Shown piece after piece: positions 27,228-35,186 of a stretch of 64,000 nt of DNA. Location: the NCBI GenBank assembly GCA_002294285.1, contig DBFL01000056.1, positions 1 through 64,000 on the forward strand, in the 5' to 3' direction. Source of the DNA: Candidatus Neomicrothrix sp. UBA881 (GTDB lineage: Bacteria; Actinomycetota; Acidimicrobiia; Acidimicrobiales; MedAcidi-G1). The translations under genes and the position numbers were made by a program. Position 1 is the first letter of the stretch, and each line of letters opens with the position of its first letter. A model generated the notes under the pieces. It made no database searches. It saw only the letters and a program-made list of their open reading frames with translations, and was not told the origin of the DNA.

Positions 27228-27762
27228 TTTTTGTAAATCCGAGATTTTCTCCCACTATCGGAAGTGGTGAACCAGTGTCATCGCCTATACCCATTAGAGT
27301 CTTATTCGCCTCACGCCTTTGATCTGCGTCTAAATGATCAACAAGCAAAACTCCATCGAGATGATCCATCTCATGTTGGAACAAACGTGCCTCTAGTTCA
27401 TCTGCCTCAATAGAAACTTCATTACCATCTAAATCTATTCCAACTATATAAATCTGTTTTGGTCTTACTAATTCCCATGAAAGGCCTGGAATGGACAAGC
27501 AGCCTTCTTCAAAAACCCATTCTCCGTCTGACTCTTTTATTTCTGGGTTTATCAGCACCCCTGGACCTGTTCCCCAATCGTAGACAAAAAGTCTTTTTTG
27601 GATCCCTATTTGGGGTGCTGCCAAACCTATACCGGGGGCTGAATACATTGTTGCCAGCATTTCCTTTGTCAAAAGGTCAAGATTTTCTGTAATTTCTGTG
27701 ATCTCCGTTGCTTTAATCCTGAGAACAGGATCACCTATGACTCTTATTGCATTCATGACCAT
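27220..27762 (-). CDS. def: peptide deformylase
   Basis: A metal-dependent enzyme that removes the formyl group from new proteins. All three motifs are present: GIGLAAPQIG (~44-53), EEGCLSIPG (metal-binding Cys, ~90-98) and QHEMDHLDGV (the HExxH metal site, ~130-139). Length 180 aa is typical. The start is ATG at 27762 or the ATG two codons in. It overlaps fmt by eight bases and follows priA after 38 bp. Confidence 0.96.
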   Translation of the reverse strand: MVMNAIRVIGDPVLRIKATEITEITENLDLLTKEMLATMYSAPGIGLAAPQIGIQKRLFVYDWGTGPGVLINPEIKESDGEWVFEEGCLSIPGLSWELVRPKQIYIVGIDLDGNEVSIEADELEARLFQHEMDHLDGVLLVDHLDADQRREANKTLMGIGDDTGSPLPIVGENLGFTKSE

Positions 27763-27800
27763 TATGAAAGGCTATCGTCAGAAGTCTTTTGCTCTGACCA

Positions 27801-29642
27801 TCATGCCCTTCTCGGATCAATTTCTATTCTGATTTTGCCTTTTGGACGTCCTACTCTCAAAATAGCTTTAGACAATTCCTCATTATTGACAGCTCTTAAC
27901 AACCAACTGCCTTCCCTTGGACCCATGATTTCGATATCCGGGTTTGATTTCAAGGATTCAACCATGTCAATAGCTGAATCACCTGAAATTTGCGCTAACG
28001 CACTGTATGGCGGTAACTGTAATAACTTTCGTCTTTCAGATTCTGCATCTATTAGTTTTTCTGGGTTCGCGTGAAGAGCCGCCTGTAAAACTTCATGTTC
28101 TGGTTGTCGTGTTTGAATTATTAGCCTTCCCTCATCATTTCGTGAACCTAATAACCGGGCACCTCTAATGATTAGAGAAGCTGCTTGCTCAGAAGCTCGA
28201 AATCTTGACGCTAAAAGTTCTTGATCGAATTCTAAGAAAATTACTCGAGCGGCTCTTTGAATTCTGTGCAAAACCGCCTCGGTGCCGATAAAAATCTCTG
28301 CATCTTGAATCTTTCCCTTAAACTCTGCGCTGACTTCTACGACGTTTTTTTTTGATAATGCTTCTAGTTCTTCTTTAAGGCGAGCTATTCCCGCTCGCAG
28401 GTTTTTAAATTTTGTTGAACCACATGATTCACATACAACAGGTCGATCTTCACACTCATATTGACATTCAAGCGTGTTGTTATCTTTTTGAATTAAAGGA
28501 ATTGCGTGTTTTTCACATAGAGCGAGAGAACCACATTGGTTGCAAGCCAATAGCCTTGAACGGCCTTTCCGATTTAAAACACAGACAACTGGGCCTTTTG
28601 AGTCTCTCAGTATCGGAGTGAGTCTCTCGCTCAATAGGCCAGAGCGAGTTGGATCTTCACCTTTTCTATCAATTATTTCAACTACAGGCCATCCATCTCT
28701 TTCTTCTTTTCGAGATGGTTTTACTTGATGTCCCCATGAAATTGCTTCAAGCGTAGGAATAGCTGATGTCAAGACACATGGTATCTGCTCTCGCTTTGCT
28801 CTCTCTATTGCTACATCACGGGCATTCCATGTAGGTGCACGCTCCCCCTGGTAAGAAGAATCGTGTTCGTCAAAAACAAGAATTGCGGAAAGATTTGACA
28901 CTGGCGCAAACACTGCTGAACGGCTTCCTATGACAGAACCTCCTACAGCTGCATCGTGCCATTCTTCGGGAACTATTGAAACAGGCAACCCTTTTCTTTT
29001 TAGCTCCTTGGCTATCTTCTGAGCTCCGGAAATTGAAGGGGAAAGAATCAGAGTGTTGCCTCTACTGGCAAATTCGGATGCGATTTTGATTAAGTCTTCT
29101 GAAGGTGGCAATCTCAGAACGGTTTTTTTGTCCTTTACTGCATCTTCGAACCAAATCGGCTCCTTTGTTAATTGTTTTGGTTTTTCTATTACTTCACCTT
29201 GGCTAAGAAAAGGAATGTTTTTGGGAGGTGAAGCCGTATTTAAAAAACTATTTAGTCGACCTACCCAGCGTTCTGCGGCCCAACGTGCGAGCTGAATCAC
29301 CTCATATGATGGGCCCACGCTTCTGTATTTGGATAGAGGGAGCAGAGTCATTCCTTCTTGAGGTTCAACATCAATCTCTAAAACCCAACCATTAACTTGC
29401 CTTCCACCGAAAGGCATCCTTACCATAGATCCAACTTCTAACAGCTCGGATCGTCCATCCTTGACCCATGACTCTGGAACTAAATAGTCAAATGTTTTAT
29501 CTATTGCGGGAACATCAGGAAGAACTCTTACTACTCTTACATCATTTCTGGTTTCAAAAACAGGAGTTTCTGTTTTAGTTTTTTCAACAGGCTCGATTGT
29601 CGACTCAAAGGTTAACTGTCCGCTTTTATTTTGGCCGTTCAT
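27801..29642 (-). CDS. priA: PriA-like primosomal protein N', helicase motifs degenerate
   Basis: A restart protein homologous to PriA. The N-terminal DNA-binding domain (~30-130, with VRVVRVLPDVPAIDKTFDYLVP), a DEHD motif in VFDEHDSSYQGERAPTW, and a cysteine cluster (~360-420) for zinc are visible. The Walker A motif (GxxGSGKT in active PriA) is missing; the corresponding stretch reads VLRLPPSEDLIKIASE. This loss is typical of actinobacterial PriA and implies no ATP-driven helicase. At 613 aa it is shorter than E. coli PriA (~730). Sits between metK and def, as in other actinobacteria. Confidence 0.88.
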   Translation of the reverse strand: MNGQNKSGQLTFESTIEPVEKTKTETPVFETRNDVRVVRVLPDVPAIDKTFDYLVPESWVKDGRSELLEVGSMVRMPFGGRQVNGWVLEIDVEPQEGMTLLPLSKYRSVGPSYEVIQLARWAAERWVGRLNSFLNTASPPKNIPFLSQGEVIEKPKQLTKEPIWFEDAVKDKKTVLRLPPSEDLIKIASEFASRGNTLILSPSISGAQKIAKELKRKGLPVSIVPEEWHDAAVGGSVIGSRSAVFAPVSNLSAILVFDEHDSSYQGERAPTWNARDVAIERAKREQIPCVLTSAIPTLEAISWGHQVKPSRKEERDGWPVVEIIDRKGEDPTRSGLLSERLTPILRDSKGPVVCVLNRKGRSRLLACNQCGSLALCEKHAIPLIQKDNNTLECQYECEDRPVVCESCGSTKFKNLRAGIARLKEELEALSKKNVVEVSAEFKGKIQDAEIFIGTEAVLHRIQRAARVIFLEFDQELLASRFRASEQAASLIIRGARLLGSRNDEGRLIIQTRQPEHEVLQAALHANPEKLIDAESERRKLLQLPPYSALAQISGDSAIDMVESLKSNPDIEIMGPREGSWLLRAVNNEELSKAILRVGRPKGKIRIEIDPRRA

Positions 29643-29657
29643 GGAGGCCCGGGAGGG

Positions 29658-30854
29658 TCAGTTGAGCCCTAAGTAAGAACGCACGTCATCAGCACGATTG
29701 ATCTGTTCCCAAGGAAACTCATCGCGGCCAAAATGGCCGTATGCTGCGGTTGACTTATAAATAGGTTTTCTTAAATCTAAGTCTTTGATAATTGCTGCTG
29801 GCCTCAGGTCAAAAATTTCTTGAATGCTATTTTCAATTTTTAGCGGATCGACATTTTCTGTTCCGAATGTTTCTACGAAAATTGATACCGGTCTGGCCAT
29901 TCCAATAGCATAAGCAACCTGAACTTCACATCTAGATGCTGCACCAGCTGCAACGAGATTTTTCGCCACCCATCGTGTCGCATAAGCTGCTGAGCGATCC
30001 ACTTTACTTGGATCCTTACCTGAGAAAGCGCCACCGCCATGTCTGGCAATCCCACCATAGGTGTCAACAATAATCTTTCTTCCTGTAAGACCTGCATCTC
30101 CAACAGGTCCTCCCACAACAAATCGTCCTGTTGGGTTAACCAAAACCGTGTAGTCGTCATCTCGAAACTTTTCGGGAATTGTCGGTCTGATAACATGCTC
30201 AATAAGATCTGGACGAATGATCGTGTCTCTATCGATTCCATCATTGTGTTGTGTTGAAACTAAAACCGTATTCAAACGAACAGGTTTATTGTCCTCATAA
30301 TCAAAAGTGACCTGTGTCTTGCCGTCAGGTCTCAAATAAGGAATATTTCCTGCTTTTCTTATTTCAGCATGTCTTTCAGCCATCCGATTAGCGACTTGTA
30401 TAGGTAGCGGCATTAAAGCTTCCGTCTCATCGCAGGCATAACCAAACATCATCCCCTGGTCTCCTGCGCCTTGTCTGTCCAGTTCGTCTTCCTCGCCTGA
30501 ATTTCCTGATCTTATCTCTTCAGAATTATCCACTCCCTGGCTAATATCATCTGACTGGGAATCAAGGGTGACCATCACACCGCAAGTACTTCCGTCAAAA
30601 CCGTAGTCTTCTCTGTTGTATCCGATTTCTCGGATAGTTTCTCGCACTATGCCAGGTATGTCTACATATCCTGAGGTGGTTATTTCTCCTGAAACTACAC
30701 AAAGGCCGGTAGTGACCATAGTTTCACACGCAACTCTAGAATTGGGATCCTCTAACAGAAGGGCGTCTAGTATTGCATCAGAAATCTGATCGGCCATTTT
30801 GTCTGGGTGACCTTCTGTCACAGACTCTGATGTGAAACTCCAATTTCGCGACAC
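29658..30854 (-). CDS. metK: S-adenosylmethionine synthetase
   Basis: It makes S-adenosylmethionine from methionine and ATP. Signatures are [20 protein letters not shown] (residues ~14-33), [12 protein letters not shown] (~125-136) and the P-loop-like [19 protein letters not shown] (~270-288). Length 398 aa is normal. It begins 15 bp after coaBC with no room for a SAM riboswitch, so control would lie further upstream. The product is the cofactor for the RNA methyltransferases of this window and for QueA. Confidence 0.97.
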   Translation of the reverse strand: MSRNWSFTSESVTEGHPDKMADQISDAILDALLLEDPNSRVACETMVTTGLCVVSGEITTSGYVDIPGIVRETIREIGYNREDYGFDGSTCGVMVTLDSQSDDISQGVDNSEEIRSGNSGEEDELDRQGAGDQGMMFGYACDETEALMPLPIQVANRMAERHAEIRKAGNIPYLRPDGKTQVTFDYEDNKPVRLNTVLVSTQHNDGIDRDTIIRPDLIEHVIRPTIPEKFRDDDYTVLVNPTGRFVVGGPVGDAGLTGRKIIVDTYGGIARHGGGAFSGKDPSKVDRSAAYATRWVAKNLVAAGAASRCEVQVAYAIGMARPVSIFVETFGTENVDPLKIENSIQEIFDLRPAAIIKDLDLRKPIYKSTAAYGHFGRDEFPWEQINRADDVRSYLGLN

Positions 30855-30869
30855 TTTATTTCCTCTCCT

Positions 30870-32111
30870 TTACTGGATCTTAGGATGAGTTCCCTGCTCA
30901 GACCACGATTCGGAAACTATATCTATTATGTTTCTTGCAACTTCTCTTTTATCACATAATGGGATTTCCGCCGACGAACCATTACGACCTATTACAGAAA
31001 CTGAATTAGTGTCATGTCCGAAGCCAACATCAGGTTTGGAAACGTCATTCGCAATTATGAAATCAAGATTTTTGTTTTCTAATTTTTTTTCAGCATTCGC
31101 AACTAGATCATTTGTTTCAGCTGCAAAGCCAATAATCATTTGACTTTCTTTCCTTACCTTGCTCAGAGCATGCAAAATATCAACCGTTGGTTCAAGTGCT
31201 ATTTCAGACAAACCTTCTTCTTTCTTTATTTTTTGGCTTGCTATCTGTTTTGGTCGAAAATCAGCTACTGCGGCCGACATGAATATCCAGTCAGCCCTTG
31301 AAGCATTATCCATTACAGATTTATACATGTCTTCAGCTGTCTCAGTCTCTATGATTTCAACGCCTAAAATGTCAGGTGCATTTTCAGCTTCTGTTGTTAT
31401 GCAGATTACTTTCGCCCCTCTCAATGCTGCCTCTTTAGCCAATGCGTGGCCTTGTTTGCCCGAAGATCTGTTTCCAATGAATCGAACTGGACCTATCGGC
31501 TCTCGTGTGCCTCCAGCTGTCACTAAAACTGTCAAACCAGCTAAGTCTCCCGTTTGAAATCCACTGTCTTTCCCTAGAAGTTTGAACACCGAGTCAACTA
31601 CATCTTCTGGTTCCGCCAACCGTCCAAACCCGGTATCTCCGCCTGCTAATTTCCCTTCTACCGGTCCAACTATTTCAACACCTCGTTCTCGAAGCACAGA
31701 AATGTTTTCAACCACCGATGCCTGTTCCCACATCTCCGCATGCATCGCTGGGCAGATCATTACTTTTGCGCGTGTCGCCAAAAGAGTAGCTGTCAGAAGA
31801 TCTCCAGATCGTCCGTTTCTGTAGTCAGATATAAGTCGAGCAGTGGCTGGACACACAATAATCAAATCTGCGCCTTGGCCTAATCTTGTGTGTGGGATTG
31901 GATGGTCCTCGTCCCACAAAGAAACCTGCGTTTTTTCTGACCCTAAAGCATCAAAGGTTGCCCTCCCGACAAACCGAAGCGCCCCTTTTGTCATCACAGG
32001 TGCCACATGTGCTCCCGCATCAGTCAAACGTCTACATACCTCTATGGCCTTATAAGCGGCTATACCGCCGGTAATTCCTAAAACGATCCGACGACCGTCG
32101 AGTTGACCCAT
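30870..32111 (-). CDS. coaBC: bifunctional phosphopantothenoylcysteine synthetase/decarboxylase
   Basis: Two steps of coenzyme A synthesis. The N-terminal flavoprotein CoaC (~1-185) decarboxylates phosphopantothenoylcysteine; it has GGIAAYKAIEVCRRL and CPAMHAEMW. The latter has His where E. coli has the Asn of PAMN, which I recall as usual in actinobacteria. The C-terminal CoaB domain (~190-413) is the synthetase, with GGTREPIGPVRFIGNRSSGK and the FAAETND segment. 413 aa is normal. Located between rpoZ and metK as in other actinobacteria. Confidence 0.95.
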   Translation of the reverse strand: MGQLDGRRIVLGITGGIAAYKAIEVCRRLTDAGAHVAPVMTKGALRFVGRATFDALGSEKTQVSLWDEDHPIPHTRLGQGADLIIVCPATARLISDYRNGRSGDLLTATLLATRAKVMICPAMHAEMWEQASVVENISVLRERGVEIVGPVEGKLAGGDTGFGRLAEPEDVVDSVFKLLGKDSGFQTGDLAGLTVLVTAGGTREPIGPVRFIGNRSSGKQGHALAKEAALRGAKVICITTEAENAPDILGVEIIETETAEDMYKSVMDNASRADWIFMSAAVADFRPKQIASQKIKKEEGLSEIALEPTVDILHALSKVRKESQMIIGFAAETNDLVANAEKKLENKNLDFIIANDVSKPDVGFGHDTNSVSVIGRNGSSAEIPLCDKREVARNIIDIVSESWSEQGTHPKIQ

Positions 32112-32128
32112 TTGGGAAATAAACGAGG

Positions 32129-32473
32129 CTAAGCGCTCTCGTCTTGATCTTCAGGTGAATCTTCACCTGATTCTTCGCTGGCGGTAACTTCCTCTTCTGC
32201 CATAAGAACCTCTTCGACTTCAGGTTCGTCAGGTAGTTCTATCGGTACAATTTTTTCAACTGACACCTCTTCAAAAGCTATAGAAAGAGGCTTGCTTGAC
32301 GTTGAAGTGATCTGAGGTGGAACTGATGCTCCTAGCCCTTCTCCCAGTTGACCGAAGTAAGAAGTTATTTGTCGGGCTCTTCTGGCTCCTAGGACGACAA
32401 GGGCAAATTTCGAATCTGTCGTATCTAGCAGACCTTCTATTTCTGGGTTCATCAATGTGTCATATCGTCGCAT
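32129..32473 (-). CDS. rpoZ: RNA polymerase omega subunit
   Basis: A small RNA polymerase subunit that helps assemble beta'. The core MNPEIEGLLDTTDSKFALVV and ARRARQITSY matches the family (~residues 8-38). The protein is 114 aa, longer than many, because of a C-terminal tail of ~35 residues made mostly of Glu, Asp and Ser that is probably disordered. ATG at 32473 or the ATG seven codons later could be used. A perfect 15-bp palindrome lies 30 bp upstream. Downstream of gmk as in most bacteria. Confidence 0.93.
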   Translation of the reverse strand: MRRYDTLMNPEIEGLLDTTDSKFALVVLGARRARQITSYFGQLGEGLGASVPPQITSTSSKPLSIAFEEVSVEKIVPIELPDEPEVEEVLMAEEEVTASEESGEDSPEDQDESA

Positions 32474-32502
32474 AGCGTGTCCTCTTGAAGAACTAGCACC
32501 AG

Positions 32503-32517
32503 ACAGGAAGTTCCTGT
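32503..32517. promoter_or_regulatory. 15-bp palindrome upstream of rpoZ
   Basis: ACAGGAAGTTCCTGT has seven-base arms (ACAGGAA/TTCCTGT) that match perfectly around one base. It lies in the 92-bp gap between gmk and rpoZ, 30 bp before the rpoZ start and downstream of TTGATC sequences. The symmetry suggests a binding site for a dimeric regulator. The spacing does not match the actinobacterial LexA site, and I cannot name a regulator. Confidence 0.3.
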
Positions 32518-32565
32518 GGGCATATCCAAGGTATCAGGATCAAATGAACTTCCCTACGGATCAAC

Positions 32566-33102
32566 CTAAAGTCGTGCTTTAAGTATTGTTTCATGAATTT
32601 CTCTTGTTGCTTTTTCAAGATCAACATTAAAAATTACTTTATAATTAAGCTCTTTAGCTTCTTGTCTTTCCCGGCCCGCTTCTAAAATTCGTTTCTCTAT
32701 TTTGTCGACATCATCACCTCTTTGCCTCAAACGCTTACGGAGTTCAGAGTCTTCAACATCGACAAATAAAAGAACTGCTTCTGGGTGTCTGTTGATTATC
32801 TGACGTCCTCCCGAAACGTCTATTTCCAGTATTAAATCTCTTTCTTCATTTGCATCTGGCATAGGTGTTCCGTACATAGAACCTAAAAATTCATTCCATT
32901 CGATAAAACCTTCTTCTTCCTTATGTTTTAGAAATGTTTCATCATCAACAAAGAAATATGAGTCCTCTCGGTCATCTGCTCTGGGTTTCCTTGTTGTCCA
33001 TGACTTGCTAACGACTAATTCTGGATCTCTTTCACACAGTTCACGTACTATCGTTCCCTTTCCAACGCCACCTGGACCTGATATGACAACGATCAATGAC
33101 AT
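32566..33102 (-). CDS. gmk: guanylate kinase
   Basis: It phosphorylates GMP to GDP with ATP. The P-loop SGPGGVGKGTI sits at the N-terminus (~residues 7-17), then TTRKPRADDREDSYFFVDDE for GMP binding and LEIDVSGGRQI. From the ATG at 33102 (MSLIVVISGPGG) it is 178 aa, the usual core length. The frame continues upstream to 33195, but that region overlaps mihF and does not resemble the family. It starts 16 bases after mihF, a conserved actinobacterial pair. Confidence 0.96.
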   Translation of the reverse strand: MSLIVVISGPGGVGKGTIVRELCERDPELVVSKSWTTRKPRADDREDSYFFVDDETFLKHKEEEGFIEWNEFLGSMYGTPMPDANEERDLILEIDVSGGRQIINRHPEAVLLFVDVEDSELRKRLRQRGDDVDKIEKRILEAGRERQEAKELNYKVIFNVDLEKATREIHETILKARL

Positions 33103-33118
33103 TTGGGTCCTTGAAAAA

Positions 33119-33442
33119 TCACGATTGATCGGCGAAACGTGTAATAAGAGAAGCTCGCTGTTGTGCGCCCAATCCTCGCAACCGGCGGCTTTCACTTATA
33201 CCAATGTCTGACATGGTTCTTCGTGCTTTCACTTTGCCGAGTCTGGGCAGAGACTCCAAAACAGATAAAACTTTCATACGTCCTATATTTTCATCTGTGT
33301 CAGACCGTTCTAGTAGATCCTCAAGTGACAAAGATCCCACTTTTAAAAGTTCTTTGATCTGGGCACGCACCCTTCTAGCTTCTGCAGCCTTTATCAAAGC
33401 TTGACGCCTCTGTTCATCTGTTAGTGGAGGAGGTCCGTTCAT
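33119..33442 (-). CDS. mihF: actinobacterial integration host factor mIHF
   Basis: A small nucleoid-associated protein found only in Actinobacteria, essential in mycobacteria. The sequence has PPLTDEQRRQALIKAAEARR, the helix KMKV-like RMKVLSVLESLPRLGKVKA (helix-two-turn-helix) and the C-terminal SRRLRGLGAQQRASL. 107 aa, normal. A -10-like TACTAT (33456-33451) ends eight bases before the ATG and no Shine-Dalgarno is present, so the mRNA may be nearly leaderless with its own promoter inside the pyr-gmk cluster. Strong evidence for the phylum. Confidence 0.94.
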   Translation of the reverse strand: MNGPPPLTDEQRRQALIKAAEARRVRAQIKELLKVGSLSLEDLLERSDTDENIGRMKVLSVLESLPRLGKVKARRTMSDIGISESRRLRGLGAQQRASLITRFADQS

Positions 33443-33496
33443 CAGATGACATAGTAGGCAATATTTTAAAAATTTGCATTTTGAAGAGAAAAAATC

Positions 33497-34261
33497 TCAA
33501 CCCAAGAGATCACTTACTAGTGCTTCTGCTGCGTCAATAGGGTTTTCGACTCCAGTCACCATTCTTCCTATAACCAAAATGTCAGCCCCTCCGCTGATCG
33601 CTTCAAGGGGTGTAGCCACTCTTACTTGATCGTGACTTTCACTACCTGACATTCTTAAACCCGGAACTACTCTGATCAATTTGTCAGAGAATTGTGATGT
33701 GACTTCCAAATCAGGTGCAGCGCATATTATTCCTTCGCATCCAGCCTCTAAAGCTGTTTGACATCGAGAAGTGATAATTTCATCATTTTCAATTGCCTCG
33801 CTTGTGAGTACGGTAACTCCAAGAACGCCGGGAGTTGGCAAACCTACGCTTTCTGCTCCTTCTCTTAAACCTTCTACTGCAGCTTTGAGCATTTCATCTC
33901 CACCTGCTGTGTGGACTGTAACCCACCTAGCACCTACTGAACCAACGACACGGGCAGCTTTGTGAACTGTTGTAGGTATGTCATGTAATTTCAAATCACA
34001 AAAAACATCAAAACCTGCCTCTGTGAAGACACCCACTGAATCTGGTCCTGATGCGGTATACAGCTCTAATCCGACTTTAACTGTTCCGAAAAAGTCGAAT
34101 AAAGAACCGGCTAGACGTCGAGCGTCAATAAGATCGTCAACATCTAATGCTAGGGCGAGGCGATTTCTGACCTCAGGCGGGACATTATCTTCTGATTCTT
34201 CACTGATCTCAAATTCTTCATCATCGAATAATTCGTCCAGTGATTCATATTTATCCGTCAT
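33497..34261 (-). CDS. pyrF: orotidine 5'-phosphate decarboxylase
   Basis: It decarboxylates OMP to UMP, the last step of pyrimidine synthesis. The family motif DLKLHDIPTT holds the catalytic Lys/Asp pair, preceded by RLALALDVDD (substrate Asp). Length ~254 aa includes an acidic N-terminal extension of about 35 residues (many Glu/Asp) that the family lacks. The ATG at 34261 follows GGAGG by five bases; the frame also opens at TTG 34273. It overlaps pyrD by 11 bases and is the last pyr gene. The orotate phosphoribosyltransferase gene pyrE is not in the window. Confidence 0.95.
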   Translation of the reverse strand: MTDKYESLDELFDDEEFEISEESEDNVPPEVRNRLALALDVDDLIDARRLAGSLFDFFGTVKVGLELYTASGPDSVGVFTEAGFDVFCDLKLHDIPTTVHKAARVVGSVGARWVTVHTAGGDEMLKAAVEGLREGAESVGLPTPGVLGVTVLTSEAIENDEIITSRCQTALEAGCEGIICAAPDLEVTSQFSDKLIRVVPGLRMSGSESHDQVRVATPLEAISGGADILVIGRMVTGVENPIDAAEALVSDLLG

Positions 34262-35186
34262 GTGCTCCTCCAATTAATTCACTAATTCGTTTCACTCCAT
34301 GTTTTTTACACCACTCTGAAATGCCTGTAATAATTTTTTTGCAAGCCCTCGGATCATCAAAGGTTGCTGTGCCTATCTGAAGGGCTGTTGCTCCAGCAAG
34401 AATAAATTCCAATGCATCTTCAGCTTTTGTAATTCCACCGACGCCAATAATAGGTATCTCCGGATGCGCTTCGTAAGTGTCATATACAGCTCTAATAGCT
34501 ATGGGTTTTATAGCTGGACCTGAAAGGCCTCCCCGCTTTGCTCCTAAAATTGGTTTGCGAGTCTCGACGTCAATTGCCATACCTAAAACCGTGTTCGCTA
34601 TTACAACAGTCTCGGCACCTGCCTTGTGGGCTGCTTCTGCTATATCTGGCAGTTCAGGTGTATTTGGACTGAGTTTTGCCCAAATTGGCTTGTCTAAAAA
34701 ATTTACCGCTTCTATAACTTCTGTAATCGCTTGGATTGAATGTGAAAATAGTTTTCTTCGGTCCTCCAGATTGGGACATGAAGCGTTAATTTCTATTGCA
34801 ATTACTTCACTAGGAGTGTCTTTTAAAAGAGACGCTGCTTTTGTGAATTCTTCTATGGTTGACCCCCAAATACTCGCTACAACACGTGCCTTTGCATCTA
34901 TTAACGATGGCAGCTTTTCTTCAGTCCAGGTTTTAACTCCAGGACCCTGCAAACCAACACTGTTTAACATTCCTGAAGGTGTTGGGTGGAGTCTTGGAGG
35001 TTCGTTTCCTTCCCAACTGTCAGCATGAAGAGATTTGACAACTATTGCCCCTATGTCTTCTAAATCCATGTATTCGCATAGTTCACTTCCATAGCCGGCA
35101 GTCCCGGAGGCTGTCATCACAGGATTAGGCAACCTAACTGATCCTAGACTTGTCGTTAGATCAACCTTTGCTCCAAGTGTTTTCAT
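34251..35186 (-). CDS. pyrD: dihydroorotate dehydrogenase, class 1
   Basis: A cytosolic FMN enzyme that oxidises dihydroorotate to orotate. The class 1 features are the N-terminal NPVMTASGTAGYG, the catalytic-loop Cys in EINASCPN, KLSPNTPEL and VIANTVLGMAID, and the C-terminal GVGGITKAEDALEFILAGA. At 311 aa it has no membrane-binding N-terminal domain (class 2), so electrons go to a soluble acceptor. Class 1B enzymes need the iron-sulfur/flavin partner PyrK, often encoded just upstream, but carB overlaps this gene by one base and no pyrK is seen. It could be a 1A-type enzyme or have PyrK elsewhere. Confidence 0.94.
   Translation of the reverse strand: MKTLGAKVDLTTSLGSVRLPNPVMTASGTAGYGSELCEYMDLEDIGAIVVKSLHADSWEGNEPPRLHPTPSGMLNSVGLQGPGVKTWTEEKLPSLIDAKARVVASIWGSTIEEFTKAASLLKDTPSEVIAIEINASCPNLEDRRKLFSHSIQAITEVIEAVNFLDKPIWAKLSPNTPELPDIAEAAHKAGAETVVIANTVLGMAIDVETRKPILGAKRGGLSGPAIKPIAIRAVYDTYEAHPEIPIIGVGGITKAEDALEFILAGATALQIGTATFDDPRACKKIITGISEWCKKHGVKRISELIGGAHDG

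Noticed and set aside
32503..32517. LexA (SOS) box reading of the rpoZ palindrome
   Set aside because: The spacing GAA-N-TTC does not match GAAC-N4-GTTC.
34477..35028. Antisense frame (183 codons) inside pyrD
   Set aside because: Opposite to a fully conserved pyrD; no independent signal of coding.
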